A stretch of 64,000 nt of DNA, from NCBI RefSeq assembly GCF_900115865.1, contig NZ_FOXY01000007.1, positions 62,001 to 126,000 on the forward strand, given 5' to 3'. The DNA is from Donghicola eburneus (GTDB lineage Bacteria > Pseudomonadota > Alphaproteobacteria > Rhodobacterales > Rhodobacteraceae). Made by a program: the position numbers and the translations under genes. The notes below the pieces were generated by a model, which saw only the letters and a program-made list of their open reading frames with translations, was not told the origin of the DNA and searched no databases. Shown here piece after piece: positions 33,775 through 43,401 of the stretch (the first letter of the stretch is position 1; each line of letters begins with the position of its first letter).

Positions 33775-33822
33775 TGAACAATCGATTATAGATATACGCA
33801 CGATACCTGTAATCTATGTTCA
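33775..33822. promoter_or_regulatory. dyad operator between lysR and the cupin gene
   Basis: TGAACA at 33775-33780 and TGTTCA at 33817-33822 are the outer ends of a 48-base imperfect palindrome whose arms also match at ATTATA/TGTAAT. It lies midway between the two divergent start codons, where a LysR-type tetramer is expected to bind. Confidence 0.5.
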
Positions 33823-33874
33823 ACGAGAGCGCTTTCGTTTCCCTTTGAAATCCAGACCTTTTGGAGGAGGAGCG

Positions 33875-34351
33875 ATGACCCATCCTGAATTGGGAGAGGG
33901 GGCCATCGAATGGATGGGCACCTATTACAAAACCATTTTATCCAAGGCGGCGTCGGGCGGCGCCATGTCGATTGTCGACAGTGTGTCCCCTGTGGACTCT
34001 GGCCCGCCCCTGCATGTGCACGAAGATGCGGACGAGACTTTTGTCATGCTGACGGGCGAGTGAGATTTTATTTTGAACGGCCAGATTACGCGAGCAGGGC
34101 CCGGTGAGACGGTGTTCGTGCCACGTGGCGCGCCGCACACGTTCCGCGTGGTTGGCGACCGGCCGAGCCGCCATCTGGTGATCCTGACGCCTGGTGGGTT
34201 CGAAGGGTTCTTTGCCGAGATGGCAGAGGGGCAGTTCGCGATCCCTGCGCAGATCGAACAGGTGATCGAGGCGGGCGCGCGGTATCACATGACGTTCACG
34301 GGGCCGCCCTTGGCCGCGATACAGGCAGAGATGGAAGGAGCCAGCGCATGA
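33875..34351 (+). pseudogene. cupin-domain gene interrupted by one in-frame TGA
   Basis: The frame encodes a 158-residue cupin except for a TGA at 34061-34063 (codon 63). Before it lies GPPLHVHEDADETFVMLTGE, the cupin 1 motif with its metal-binding His and Glu; after it, in the same frame, lies GPGETVFVPRGAPHTFRV, the cupin 2 motif. In cupins the residue after the GE pair is usually aromatic, so a TGG to TGA change would explain it. No frameshift is needed. GGAGGAGG at 33863-33870 precedes ATG 33875. It may be a recent nonsense mutation, a sequencing error or, less likely, read-through. Confidence 0.8.
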
Positions 34352-34719
34352 AAGGCATCGCAACACTTTTTGTCGGCACAGGCGCAATCTTTGCGGTGAT
34401 CGGGATGGTCTGGGGCATTCAGATGTCCGCCACGCAGGACCATAGCCTGTCGCCCGCCCATGGGCACCTGAACCTGATCGGGTTCGTGATCATGACGGTC
34501 TACGGGCTGTATTACGCGGTGACACCCGCGGCGCGCACGGGATTGGCCAAGGTGCACTATCTGCTGACGCTGGCGGCTGTTGTGGTGCTGATCCCGGGTA
34601 TTGTGATGGCGCTGACCCAGTCGGGCGAGGTGCTGGCCAAGTTGGGGTCGGTGCTGACGCTGCTGTCGATGCTGACCTTTGTCTACACCGTGTTTCGCAA
34701 GGGCGTGGGCGCGGCCTAA
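34348..34719 (+). CDS. small four-helix membrane protein (heme-copper-oxidase-like fragment)
   Basis: A 123-residue inner-membrane protein with four hydrophobic helices (about 4-25, 40-60, 68-88 and 95-116). The stretch HSLSPAHGHLNLIGFVIMTVYG recalls the helix II His region of cytochrome oxidase or NorB subunit I, and small proteins of this sort are annotated as subunit-I-like. Heme binding is an inference. Its ATG overlaps the cupin stop (ATGA), so an early stop in the cupin could lower its translation. Confidence 0.75.
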   Translation: MKGIATLFVGTGAIFAVIGMVWGIQMSATQDHSLSPAHGHLNLIGFVIMTVYGLYYAVTPAARTGLAKVHYLLTLAAVVVLIPGIVMALTQSGEVLAKLGSVLTLLSMLTFVYTVFRKGVGAA

Positions 34720-34729
34720 GGTCAAAGCA

Positions 34730-34757
34730 AAAGGGCAAACCGGATGGCCTGCCCTTT
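34730..34757 (-). terminator. terminator of the pyrophosphatase gene
   Basis: AAAGGGCA (34730-34737) pairs with TGCCCTTT (34750-34757). On the minus strand the stem is followed by TTTTGCTTTG, so it mainly serves ppaC; the plus-strand side has no T run. Confidence 0.6.
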
Positions 34758-34784
34758 GTGGTGTTCGGATGCCGGAGCGGCAGA

Positions 34785-35705
34785 TCAGAGCTTGAGGTTC
34801 GGGATGATCTGTTTTTTGCGGCTCATGATGCCGGGCAGGACAACGGTGTCGCCGTCCACGGTCGCGCCAAAGCTTTTCTCGGCGACGGTTTTGACCAGAT
34901 CGTTGGGGACCAGCAGGGTGGCTTCTTCTTTGATGATGTCCACGACGAACAGCAGAACCTGATCAACGCCATCTTCGGCTTCGACGGTCTTGAAGGATTC
35001 CATCAGGCTGTCCTTGCGGTCCAGCGGGATCTGGGGCGCGGTGGTTTCCAGAACCGAGACGCGGAATTTCTTGCCCTCGACTTCGTACTCTTTGGAGTCC
35101 ATGCGGATCAGTTCCGCGTCGGAGAAGGCCGAGACGTCCGATTTCGCAGCAAACATTTCCGCCGCGTATTCGGTGATGTCCACACCCAGATCTTTGGCCA
35201 GCGCATAGGCGATGGCTTTGTCCTCTTGGGTGGTGGTGGGCGAACGGAATTCCAGCGTGTCGGACAGGATGCACGACAGCATCGCGCCTTTGATGCCGGT
35301 GGGGGCCTGAGCCAGATCGTCGCCGATCATCTTGTACATGATGGTCGCGGTGCAGGCGACAGGCTCGATGCGGATGTCGATCGGGCCTTTGGTTTCCAGA
35401 CCGCCAACCAGCTTGTGGTGGTCGATGATCGCACGAATGTCAGCCGCATTAATGTCGGCTGGCAGCTCGGCGGGGTTGTTGGTGTCGACGATCACAACAG
35501 GGGTGTCAGCCGCAACGTCCGAGATGATCTCGGGCTTCTCGAGGCTCCAGCGTTCCAGAACGAATGCCGCTTCGGTGTTGGGCTCGCCAAGGAGGACGGG
35601 CTTGGCGGGGGTGCCTTTGATTTCGTTCAGGTACCAAGACCAGATGATCGGGGAGCCGGTCGAGTCGGTGTCAGGTGCCTTGTGGCCGAAAACGAGTGTG
35701 GTCAT
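34785..35705 (-). CDS. ppaC: manganese-dependent (type II) inorganic pyrophosphatase
   Basis: A 306-residue DHH-family pyrophosphatase. Metal ligands are in VFGHKAPDTDST at the N terminus, VIVDTNNP near residue 73 and the DHH motif IIDHHKLVGG near 91-100. The DHHA2 domain ends with the substrate-binding SRKKQIIP. Type II enzymes are best known from Firmicutes; in alphaproteobacteria the unrelated type I enzyme is common, so this may be an acquired gene. It is a single-gene unit with a downstream terminator. Confidence 0.95.
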   Translation of the reverse strand: MTTLVFGHKAPDTDSTGSPIIWSWYLNEIKGTPAKPVLLGEPNTEAAFVLERWSLEKPEIISDVAADTPVVIVDTNNPAELPADINAADIRAIIDHHKLVGGLETKGPIDIRIEPVACTATIMYKMIGDDLAQAPTGIKGAMLSCILSDTLEFRSPTTTQEDKAIAYALAKDLGVDITEYAAEMFAAKSDVSAFSDAELIRMDSKEYEVEGKKFRVSVLETTAPQIPLDRKDSLMESFKTVEAEDGVDQVLLFVVDIIKEEATLLVPNDLVKTVAEKSFGATVDGDTVVLPGIMSRKKQIIPNLKL

Positions 35706-35790
35706 TGAAATGTCCCTTGGCGGATTGAACTGTAGCGCGCCTTATAAAAAGCATCTGCCCCCGTGTCACGCAGGCCGAAAGGACAGGATG

Positions 35791-36792
35791 TCACAAGGGC
35801 AGGCGTGTTAGCGCGAAACCAGCGTTTTCCAGCAAAGCAACAAGGCCGTTTTCCCCGATCAGATGCGCAGCGCCCACGGCGACAAGGATATCCTCGTCTT
35901 GAACCGCGTCGAGAATCACCGGCAGCCAGTTCTGGTTGCGGCGGTCGAGCAGCAGATCCTGCATGCGGGCGGACTCGGCCTCGATCTGTTCGGCGGTCAG
36001 GCCGGGGATGCGGTGGCTCAGGACTTCGGACAGGCCCCATGACCGCGCGTGGCGTTCGTCAAAATAGGCGTCGAGGGTAGCGGTAAAGGCGGCCTCTGAC
36101 ACCTCGTCCGGCATGATCGACAGGGCCATGATATCCAGCTGCTCTTGGTAGGGGATTTCGGAAAAGGTCGAGAAGATGGTTTGCCAGTCCTCTAGGCTGC
36201 GGACGGGTTTGTCCAAGGCGAGCGCCGCGCGTTCGACCATTTTGTCCAGACCGCCAACGACAGAGGTCATGGTGTCCATGGCGCAGGGCGGGATCGACAG
36301 CATCATCGACACATACCACGGGCGCATCTTGGCGGTCAGCGGGGCAGGGAAGCCGCGCGCGGCCATCGCGTCGCGCAGTTGCTGCCATGTGGCGTCGTCC
36401 AGAAGCTCTGGCAGGGTGGGGGTGCCCGCATCGGCGGCAAAGATCATGCTGGGATCGCTGGCGATCTGGCTCTGCATCTGGGCTGCACCGTCCGAGGCGG
36501 TCTCTAGATACAGAGCGTCGACCTCGCGCAGAATCGGGCGCAGGGCGGCCATGGCGACGCTGTGACGGGGATCAGGCAAGTGCATGGTGCCGACGATATA
36601 GACGCTGCGCCCGTCCCGCGTGGCCTGCCAGAGTGTGCCCGTGCTGTTAGCGGTCTCATCCTCGATTGCTGCGATTGCATCCTTTTCCGCGGGGGTCAGG
36701 AACTGCTCTAGGTCGGGGCCAGCGCCGCAAGCGGCAAGTGCCGGAAAAGCATGAAGAAGACTCAGAAAGACAAAGGCAATCAGGCGTAACAT
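35791..36792 (-). CDS. TraB/GumN family protein
   Basis: A 333-residue exported protein of the TraB/GumN family. The signal peptide is MLRLIAFVFLSLLHAFPALA. The two family motifs are present: VGTMHLPDPRH near residue 70 and GAAHLIGENGLVALLENAGF at the C terminus. Related proteins are proposed metalloproteases or pheromone-shutdown-like proteins, but no substrate is known here. Start choice: ATG 36792 has GGAGA five bases upstream and gives the signal peptide; longer frames run into the groESL promoter. Confidence 0.9.
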   Translation of the reverse strand: MLRLIAFVFLSLLHAFPALAACGAGPDLEQFLTPAEKDAIAAIEDETANSTGTLWQATRDGRSVYIVGTMHLPDPRHSVAMAALRPILREVDALYLETASDGAAQMQSQIASDPSMIFAADAGTPTLPELLDDATWQQLRDAMAARGFPAPLTAKMRPWYVSMMLSIPPCAMDTMTSVVGGLDKMVERAALALDKPVRSLEDWQTIFSTFSEIPYQEQLDIMALSIMPDEVSEAAFTATLDAYFDERHARSWGLSEVLSHRIPGLTAEQIEAESARMQDLLLDRRNQNWLPVILDAVQDEDILVAVGAAHLIGENGLVALLENAGFALTRLPL

Positions 36793-36897
36793 GGGATCTC
36801 CGGTCCGGGTTGCGGCTGCGTAACATATGGCAAAATAATGGATATTTGTCCCGTCTTCCGCGGCGAAATTTTTCCGAAAAAATCTGCACACAGAATG

Positions 36898-36927
36898 CTT
36901 GACACTCAAAGAGGCGATACCTAGCTT
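36898..36927 (+). promoter_or_regulatory. groESL promoter
   Basis: CTTGACA at 36898-36904 is followed 15 bases later by CCTAGCTT at 36920-36927, which can be read as a heat-shock sigma promoter (CTTGAAA/CCCCATAT type) or, with TTGACA-N17-TAGCTT, as a housekeeping one. It ends eight bases before the CIRCE element. Confidence 0.55.
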
Positions 36928-36934
36928 CGCGTCG

Positions 36935-36961
36935 TTAGCACTCGACACGACAGAGTGATAA
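36935..36961 (+). promoter_or_regulatory. CIRCE operator (HrcA binding site)
   Basis: TTAGCACTC, nine bases, then GAGTGATAA. The consensus is TTAGCACTC-N9-GAGTGCTAA, so only one base differs. HrcA would repress groESL here at normal temperature. It overlaps the expected transcription start. Confidence 0.95.
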
Positions 36962-37021
36962 CGCCCTCGGTCCTGCCGAGGAACCAACAGGAATTTAACT
37001 TTGAGCCAAGGAGCCTCAGAG

Positions 37022-37309
37022 ATGGCATTTACCCCGCTTCACGACCGTGTTCTGGTCCGTCGCGTAGAGAGCGAAGAAAAAACCGCTGGCGGCCTGATCA
37101 TTCCCGATAGCGCGAAAGAGAAGCCCGCAGAGGGTGAAGTTGTCGCAGTTGGCGCAGGCGCCCGTGATGACAAAGGCGCACGCGTCGAGCTGGACGTGAA
37201 ATCCGGCGACCGCGTTCTGTTCGGCAAGTGGTCCGGCACCGAAGTGACCGTCGACGGTCAAGAGCTGCTGATCATGAAAGAAAGCGACATTCTCGGCGTT
37301 ATCGCCTGA
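37022..37309 (+). CDS. groES: co-chaperonin GroES
   Basis: A 95-residue co-chaperonin that caps GroEL. The sequence [32 protein letters not shown] shows the conserved start and the mobile loop ([10 protein letters not shown]), and it ends with [11 protein letters not shown] 37022 has AAGGAG at 37008-37013; an upstream TTG in frame is not needed. It is the first gene of groESL, controlled by CIRCE. Codon use is strongly biased, as expected for a highly expressed gene. Confidence 0.98.
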   Translation: MAFTPLHDRVLVRRVESEEKTAGGLIIPDSAKEKPAEGEVVAVGAGARDDKGARVELDVKSGDRVLFGKWSGTEVTVDGQELLIMKESDILGVIA

Positions 37310-37324
37310 GACCGTCTTTCTTAA

Positions 37325-38992
<1,668 letters not shown>

Positions 38993-39018
38993 TCTGCCGA
39001 TCCAATTGGATTGAGGGA

Positions 39019-39048
39019 AGGGCGTCCTGCGGGGCGCCCTTTTCTTTT
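39019..39048 (+). terminator. groESL terminator
   Basis: AGGGCG (39019-39024) pairs with CGCCCT (39035-39040) with a GC-rich inner stem, followed by TTTCTTTT. Confidence 0.85.
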
Positions 39049-39076
39049 GCGGTGTGCCTGTGGTTATCGTGGTGCC

Positions 39077-39102
39077 GTGAGTATTTTTGCAAAAAGAAGA
39101 GG
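39077..39102 (+). repeat. GAGTATTT-type intergenic module (copy 3)
   Basis: GTGAGTATTTTTGC then AAAAAGAAGAGG. The purine-rich end lies just before the GTG start of the acetyltransferase and may serve as its ribosome binding site. Confidence 0.6.
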
Positions 39103-39110
39103 GCAGGCCT

Positions 39111-39596
39111 GTGCTGAAGATGCCGGAATTTGTGCGCGAGATGCGGCGCGGAGAAGAAGAGGCTGTAGATGGGCTGCTGCGACGCGCCTTTGGCGGTGCA
39201 GACGAGGCGCAACTGGTATTGGCATTGCGCAAGTCGGGGGCAATGGCCGGCGAGATGGTGCTGCCGTTCGAGGGCGGTGTCGTCGGATACTATGCGCTGA
39301 GCGCGATGAAGGGGCCCAAAGGCTGGCTTTGTTTGGCGCCTGTGGCCATTGATCCCGACTGGCAGGGGCGCGGGCACGGACGGCGGATGGTGAAGCAGCT
39401 GGTCGCGTGGGCCGAGGCGTCCAAGTCGTCGATTTGTGTGTTGGGTGACGTCGATTTTTATAAAAACTGTGGCTTTTCACCTGTAACAGACGTCGAATTA
39501 ACAACCCCCTATAGCGCTGATCATACGTTGGTGGCGGGGACGGGCCCCTTGAAAGGGGCCGTGGCGCTGGAATATCCGAAGGCCTTTGGAAGCTAA
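39111..39596 (+). CDS. GNAT-family N-acetyltransferase
   Basis: A 161-residue acetyltransferase of the YhbS-like GNAT group. The acetyl-CoA binding motif A is VAIDPDWQGRGHGRRMVKQLVAWA, with the Q/RxxGxG/A pattern as QGRGHG; CVLGDVDFYKNCGFSPV is motif B. The acceptor substrate is unknown. Start choice: GTG 39111 is placed 7 bases after a GAGGG; the Met at 39120 has no ribosome binding site at the right distance. Confidence 0.85.
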   Translation: MLKMPEFVREMRRGEEEAVDGLLRRAFGGADEAQLVLALRKSGAMAGEMVLPFEGGVVGYYALSAMKGPKGWLCLAPVAIDPDWQGRGHGRRMVKQLVAWAEASKSSICVLGDVDFYKNCGFSPVTDVELTTPYSADHTLVAGTGPLKGAVALEYPKAFGS

Positions 39597-39599
39597 GGT

Positions 39600-39815
39600 G
39601 TGCTGAACAGATCCGCGCTGCGTGATGTGGTGCCGCCCAATGCAAAGGCCGTACTCTATCAACGGCGCGGTGCGGGCCACAGTTTAGCGGATATGAAGGG
39701 CCGTGCGGTTGGACATCGGGGGATTGTGCGGGTCGCGTGTACCTTGGCGGCGGATGGGCGGGATCGCGCCATATTGATCCAAAGTGTCATGTCGGTCGGC
39801 CTGAAACTTGCATAG
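39600..39815 (+). CDS. possible small hypothetical protein
   Basis: A GTG-initiated frame of 71 codons between the acetyltransferase and the EamA gene. It is basic, without membrane segment or recognised motif. A weak AAGG is adjacent to the start. Other frames here are equally open, as often in GC-rich DNA, so it may not be a gene; otherwise this 228-base gap shows nothing else. Confidence 0.2.
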   Translation: MLNRSALRDVVPPNAKAVLYQRRGAGHSLADMKGRAVGHRGIVRVACTLAADGRDRAILIQSVMSVGLKLA

Positions 39816-39824
39816 GGTGTTTCT

Positions 39825-40661
39825 ATGCAGCTGATTGTTTTGACAACCCTCACCATGATCGCCTTTGCCGCGAACTCGATCCTGAACCGCATGGCGGTGG
39901 ATGGGGCGGGTATGGCGCCGATGGCCTTTGCCGCCGTTCGGCTGGTGTCAGGTGCTGCGGTGCTGGTGCTTTTGACCCGCGCGCCCCTTGTTTTTAAGGG
40001 GCGAAGGCGGGGGATCGGGGTTCTGGCGCTGTTGGCCTATGCGGTCGGGTTTTCGTTGGCCTATGGCGCGTTGGATGCGGGGCTTGGGGCCTTGATCCTG
40101 TTCGGGATGGTCCAGATCACCATGTTTGCGGCGGCCGTTGCGGCCAAAGAGCAGATGCCCGTGCAACGTTGGGTTGGCGGGCTTTTGGCGTTCGGCGGCT
40201 TGGTTTGGCTGCTGAGCCCAGGCGAGGGGGCCGTACCCCTGTGGCCAGCGGCCTCTATGGCAATCGCGGGCGTGGCATGGGGCTTTTATTCTCTGGCAGG
40301 CAAGTCTGAACCGGATGCGGTCGCTGGCACGGCTGCGAATTTCTTGTTGGCTGCGCCGCTCGGTGTGCTGGCTTGGGCCGTCATAGGCGGCGGGTTGACC
40401 CCGATGGGCACTGTTCTGGCGGTGATTTCGGGGGCTGTGACCTCTGGCATGGGGTATGCGCTGTGGTATCGGTTGGTGCCGCAGCTTGGGGCCAGCCGCG
40501 CGGCTGTGGCGCAACTGACTGTGCCTGTGATTGCCGCTGGCATGGGGGCGTTGCTGCTGGCCGAGGTACCGAGCCTGCGGCTGATCCTGTCAGGGGCGCT
40601 GGTTTTGGGCGGTGTGGCCCTGTCGCTTAGTTCCGGATGGGCTCGAGCGGGTCGTAGCTGA
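39825..40661 (+). CDS. EamA-family (DMT) transporter
   Basis: A 278-residue inner-membrane protein with about ten helices in two EamA repeats. The first repeat begins AANSILNRMAV and the second ASMAIAGVAWGFYSLAGK. Members export metabolites such as amino acids or nucleosides; the substrate cannot be predicted here. The 3' end overlaps the convergent Nudix gene by 35 bases. Confidence 0.9.
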   Translation: MQLIVLTTLTMIAFAANSILNRMAVDGAGMAPMAFAAVRLVSGAAVLVLLTRAPLVFKGRRRGIGVLALLAYAVGFSLAYGALDAGLGALILFGMVQITMFAAAVAAKEQMPVQRWVGGLLAFGGLVWLLSPGEGAVPLWPAASMAIAGVAWGFYSLAGKSEPDAVAGTAANFLLAAPLGVLAWAVIGGGLTPMGTVLAVISGAVTSGMGYALWYRLVPQLGASRAAVAQLTVPVIAAGMGALLLAEVPSLRLILSGALVLGGVALSLSSGWARAGRS

Positions 40662-41076
40662 GCCCCGTCTCGCCCCAAGCCACAGCGGCAAGACTGCTGG
40701 GTTTGACCTCTAGATCATTGATTTCTTCGCGTGTGACCCAGCGGCGCTGGGTGACGACGCCCTCTGGATCCTGCCACGCGGGGTCCAGTGTCGCGTCCTC
40801 AATTGTGCAGCGAAAGAACACCTCGACCTGATGAAAGCCCGAGTTCGGATCGTGGAACTCGTTGATCAGGCAGGGCTCTAGGACTGTCACATCCAATCCC
40901 GTTTCTTCCTTCATCTCTCGCATCAGGGCGCAGGGCAGGCTTTGGCCTGCGTTCACGCCACCGCCCGGCGCGCACATGAGGGCGCTGCGCCCGTTGGGCC
41001 ACGCATTCACCAGCAGCAGTTTGTCATCATGCAGGATCACGGCGCGGACGGCCACGCGGGGGGATTTGGGCTTCAT
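40627..41076 (-). CDS. Nudix hydrolase
   Basis: A 149-residue Nudix protein that would cleave a nucleoside diphosphate linked to another group. The Nudix box is read as GGVNAGQSLPCALMREMKEE then TGL: the catalytic REMKEE core is intact, but the first conserved Glu of Gx5Ex7REUxEE is Gln. NAWPNGR before the box suits substrate contact. The substrate is unknown. The gene converges with the EamA gene and overlaps its end by 35 bases. Confidence 0.9.
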   Translation of the reverse strand: MKPKSPRVAVRAVILHDDKLLLVNAWPNGRSALMCAPGGGVNAGQSLPCALMREMKEETGLDVTVLEPCLINEFHDPNSGFHQVEVFFRCTIEDATLDPAWQDPEGVVTQRRWVTREEINDLEVKPSSLAAVAWGETGLSYDPLEPIRN

Positions 41077-41150
41077 GGTCTTTATGCGATTTGAGGGCTA
41101 TAGCGAGGGCGAGTCTGGACGTTGTACTAGGGGAAGGGCAAAGGACGCCC

Positions 41151-42335
41151 ATGTCAAATCAAGCTTTGATCCTTGAAAACGGGGATGTTCTGAGGCGCGA
41201 TGCCTTGGGGCGTGGTACCTTGTTGATCGCAGATGGTCAAATCGCCGAGGTCTATTGTGGAAACGCAGGGGCTACTGGTGGAAATGCCAACTTAGACGGG
41301 CGAAAAGTCGATCTGAGCGGCTGGACTGTCGCGCCCGGCATCGTGGATGTGCATGGCGATGGGTTCGAACGCCATGTGGCCGTTCGGCGCGGAGCACTGA
41401 CCGCGATGGAGCATGGATTGTTCAGCGTGGAGGCTGAATTGGCCGCAAATGGCATCACCACAGCCGTTTTGGCCCAGTTTTACAGCTGGGAAGGTGGGAT
41501 GCGGGGCCCTGAGTTCGCGGATCGTCTGTTTTCTGCATGGGAGCAGGCCGCGCCACAGGTGAAAACGGATCTTCGGCTGCAGCTGCGGCTGGAAACCCAC
41601 ATGTTCGAGCAATTCGACGATGTGCTTCGGCTAATCGACAGAACGGGGCTGCGATACGCCGTTTTCAATGATCATTTGCCACATGAGCGTTTGGCGGCCG
41701 GAAAAACGCCGCCGCGGCTGACGGGGCAGGCTTTGAAGTCCGGACGGAGTCCGGAAAAGCATCTGGAGAACATGAAACGGCTGCACGGTCTAAGTGACCG
41801 TGTCTTTGGCGAATTGCAGGCGTTTTCTGCTGAATTGACGAAACGGGGCGTGCAAATTGGCAGCCACGACGATGACACTGCCGAGAAACGCGCAAAGTTC
41901 CGGAGTTTGGGCGCGACTGTCAGCGAATTCCCCGAAACGATTGAAGCCGCGCAGGCAGCGCGGGACTCGGGCGATCTGGTTGTGATGGGTTCACCAAATA
42001 TCGTGCGTGGGGCCAGCCATGCGGGCAAGGTCAGCGCACGAGAGATTGTGGCGATGGGGCTGTGTGATGCCTTGGCCTCCGATTACCACTACCCAAGCCC
42101 GCGCTATGCGGCGCTGGAACTGGTGAAAAAGGGCATCTGCGATCTGCCCGCCGCGTGGCGGCTGGTGTCAGAGGGGCCTGCCAAGGTGCTGGGTCTGACG
42201 GATCGCGGTGTGATTGAAGCTGGAAAGCGCGCCGATCTGGTGATTTTCGACCGCGACACGGGCCGTGTGGGCGCGACGATGGCGGGCGGAAAGATCACCT
42301 ATATGACCTCTCCGCTCGCGGAGCGTTTTATTTAG
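41151..42335 (+). CDS. phnM: ribose 1-methylphosphonate 5-triphosphate diphosphatase
   Basis: A 394-residue amidohydrolase of the PhnM family, which in phosphonate breakdown removes pyrophosphate from ribose 1-methylphosphonate 5-triphosphate before C-P lyase. The metal site starts in VAPGIVDVHGDGFERH; later ligands are in LRLETHMFEQF and SHDDDTAEKRA, and LASDYHYPSP is a PhnM signature. Start choice: ATG 41151 has AAGGA at 41141-41145. No other phn gene is in the window, so it is either a detached pathway gene or a relative with another substrate. Confidence 0.9.
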   Translation: MSNQALILENGDVLRRDALGRGTLLIADGQIAEVYCGNAGATGGNANLDGRKVDLSGWTVAPGIVDVHGDGFERHVAVRRGALTAMEHGLFSVEAELAANGITTAVLAQFYSWEGGMRGPEFADRLFSAWEQAAPQVKTDLRLQLRLETHMFEQFDDVLRLIDRTGLRYAVFNDHLPHERLAAGKTPPRLTGQALKSGRSPEKHLENMKRLHGLSDRVFGELQAFSAELTKRGVQIGSHDDDTAEKRAKFRSLGATVSEFPETIEAAQAARDSGDLVVMGSPNIVRGASHAGKVSAREIVAMGLCDALASDYHYPSPRYAALELVKKGICDLPAAWRLVSEGPAKVLGLTDRGVIEAGKRADLVIFDRDTGRVGATMAGGKITYMTSPLAERFI

Positions 42336-43401
42336 CGCGGATCACGCGGTTGACGTGGCCCATTTTGCGGCCCTCGCGGGCCTCGGCCTTGCCGTAGAGG
42401 TGGATCTGGGTGTCCGCCTCTTTGGCCAGTTCGGGCCAAGTGTGCGCGTCGTCGCCGATCAGGTTGGTCATGACCACATCAGCGTGGCGTGCGCCATCAC
42501 CAAGGGGCCAGCCCGCGACGGCGCGGATGTGCTGTTCGAACTGGTCCACGGCGCAGCCCGCTTGGGTCCAGTGGCCCGAGTTGTGTACGCGCGGCGCGAT
42601 CTCGTTCACCACAAGTCCTTGGGGTGTCACGAAAAGTTCCACGCCCATCACGCCAACATAGCCCAGACGGTTCAGGATCTGACCCGCCAGCAGAACGGCG
42701 TCGGTGCGCTGCTTGCCGGTCAGGTTCGCGGGCACGGTGGTGGTGTGCAGGATGCCGTTGACGTGGACGTTCTCGCCGGGATCAAAGCACGCGACTTCGC
42801 CGGTGGTGCCACGGGCGGCAATCACGGACACCTCGTGGGTGAAGTTCACGAAGCCCTCATAGATCGCAGGGGCGCCGTTCATGTCGGCAAGCGCCTGTTC
42901 CGCGTCTTCGGGGGCCATGATGCGGGCCTGACCCTTGCCGTCGTAGCCGAAGCGGCGGGTTTTCAGGATCGCGGGGGCGCCGATTTCGTCCAGCGCCTCG
43001 GTCATGTCGTCCATGTCGTCGATCGCGGCGAAGGGCGCGGTTTTCAGACCCAGATCGGATAGAAATGCCTTTTCGGTCAGGCGGTCCTGAGAGACAGCCA
43101 GCGCCTTGCGGTTCGGATGGATCGGCTTGGCCGATTCCAGAATGTCCAGCGCCTCGGTCGGGATATTCTCGAACTCGTAGGTGACGACATCTACGGTTTC
43201 CACCCATGATTTCAGGGCGTTAGAATCGGTGTAGGCGGCGGTGGTCAGGCTGTCGCTGACTTGGCCAGCAGGGGCGTTCGGATCGGGGTCAAAGATCGCG
43301 GTACGCAGACCCAGACGGGCCGCAGCCAGAGCGAGCATCCGGCCAAGCTGACCGCCGCCCAAAATGCCAATGGTGCTACCGGGGGCGAGGGGCTCAGTCA
43401 C
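42328..43401 (-). CDS. purK: N5-carboxyaminoimidazole ribonucleotide synthase
   Basis: A 357-residue ATP-grasp enzyme that carboxylates AIR to N5-CAIR in purine synthesis. [21 protein letters not shown] is the N-terminal signature, [14 protein letters not shown] the ATP site, and [13 protein letters not shown] the metal-binding end. Start choice: GTG 43401 has AGGAG 7 bases upstream and overlaps the purE stop by eight bases; a longer frame would run into purE. Its stop overlaps phnM by eight bases, convergently. Confidence 0.95.
   Translation of the reverse strand: MTEPLAPGSTIGILGGGQLGRMLALAAARLGLRTAIFDPDPNAPAGQVSDSLTTAAYTDSNALKSWVETVDVVTYEFENIPTEALDILESAKPIHPNRKALAVSQDRLTEKAFLSDLGLKTAPFAAIDDMDDMTEALDEIGAPAILKTRRFGYDGKGQARIMAPEDAEQALADMNGAPAIYEGFVNFTHEVSVIAARGTTGEVACFDPGENVHVNGILHTTTVPANLTGKQRTDAVLLAGQILNRLGYVGVMGVELFVTPQGLVVNEIAPRVHNSGHWTQAGCAVDQFEQHIRAVAGWPLGDGARHADVVMTNLIGDDAHTWPELAKEADTQIHLYGKAEAREGRKMGHVNRVIRAK

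Noticed and set aside
41151-42335. C-P lyase phosphonate operon
   Set aside because: Only phnM is present; the neighbours are Nudix, EamA and purine genes.
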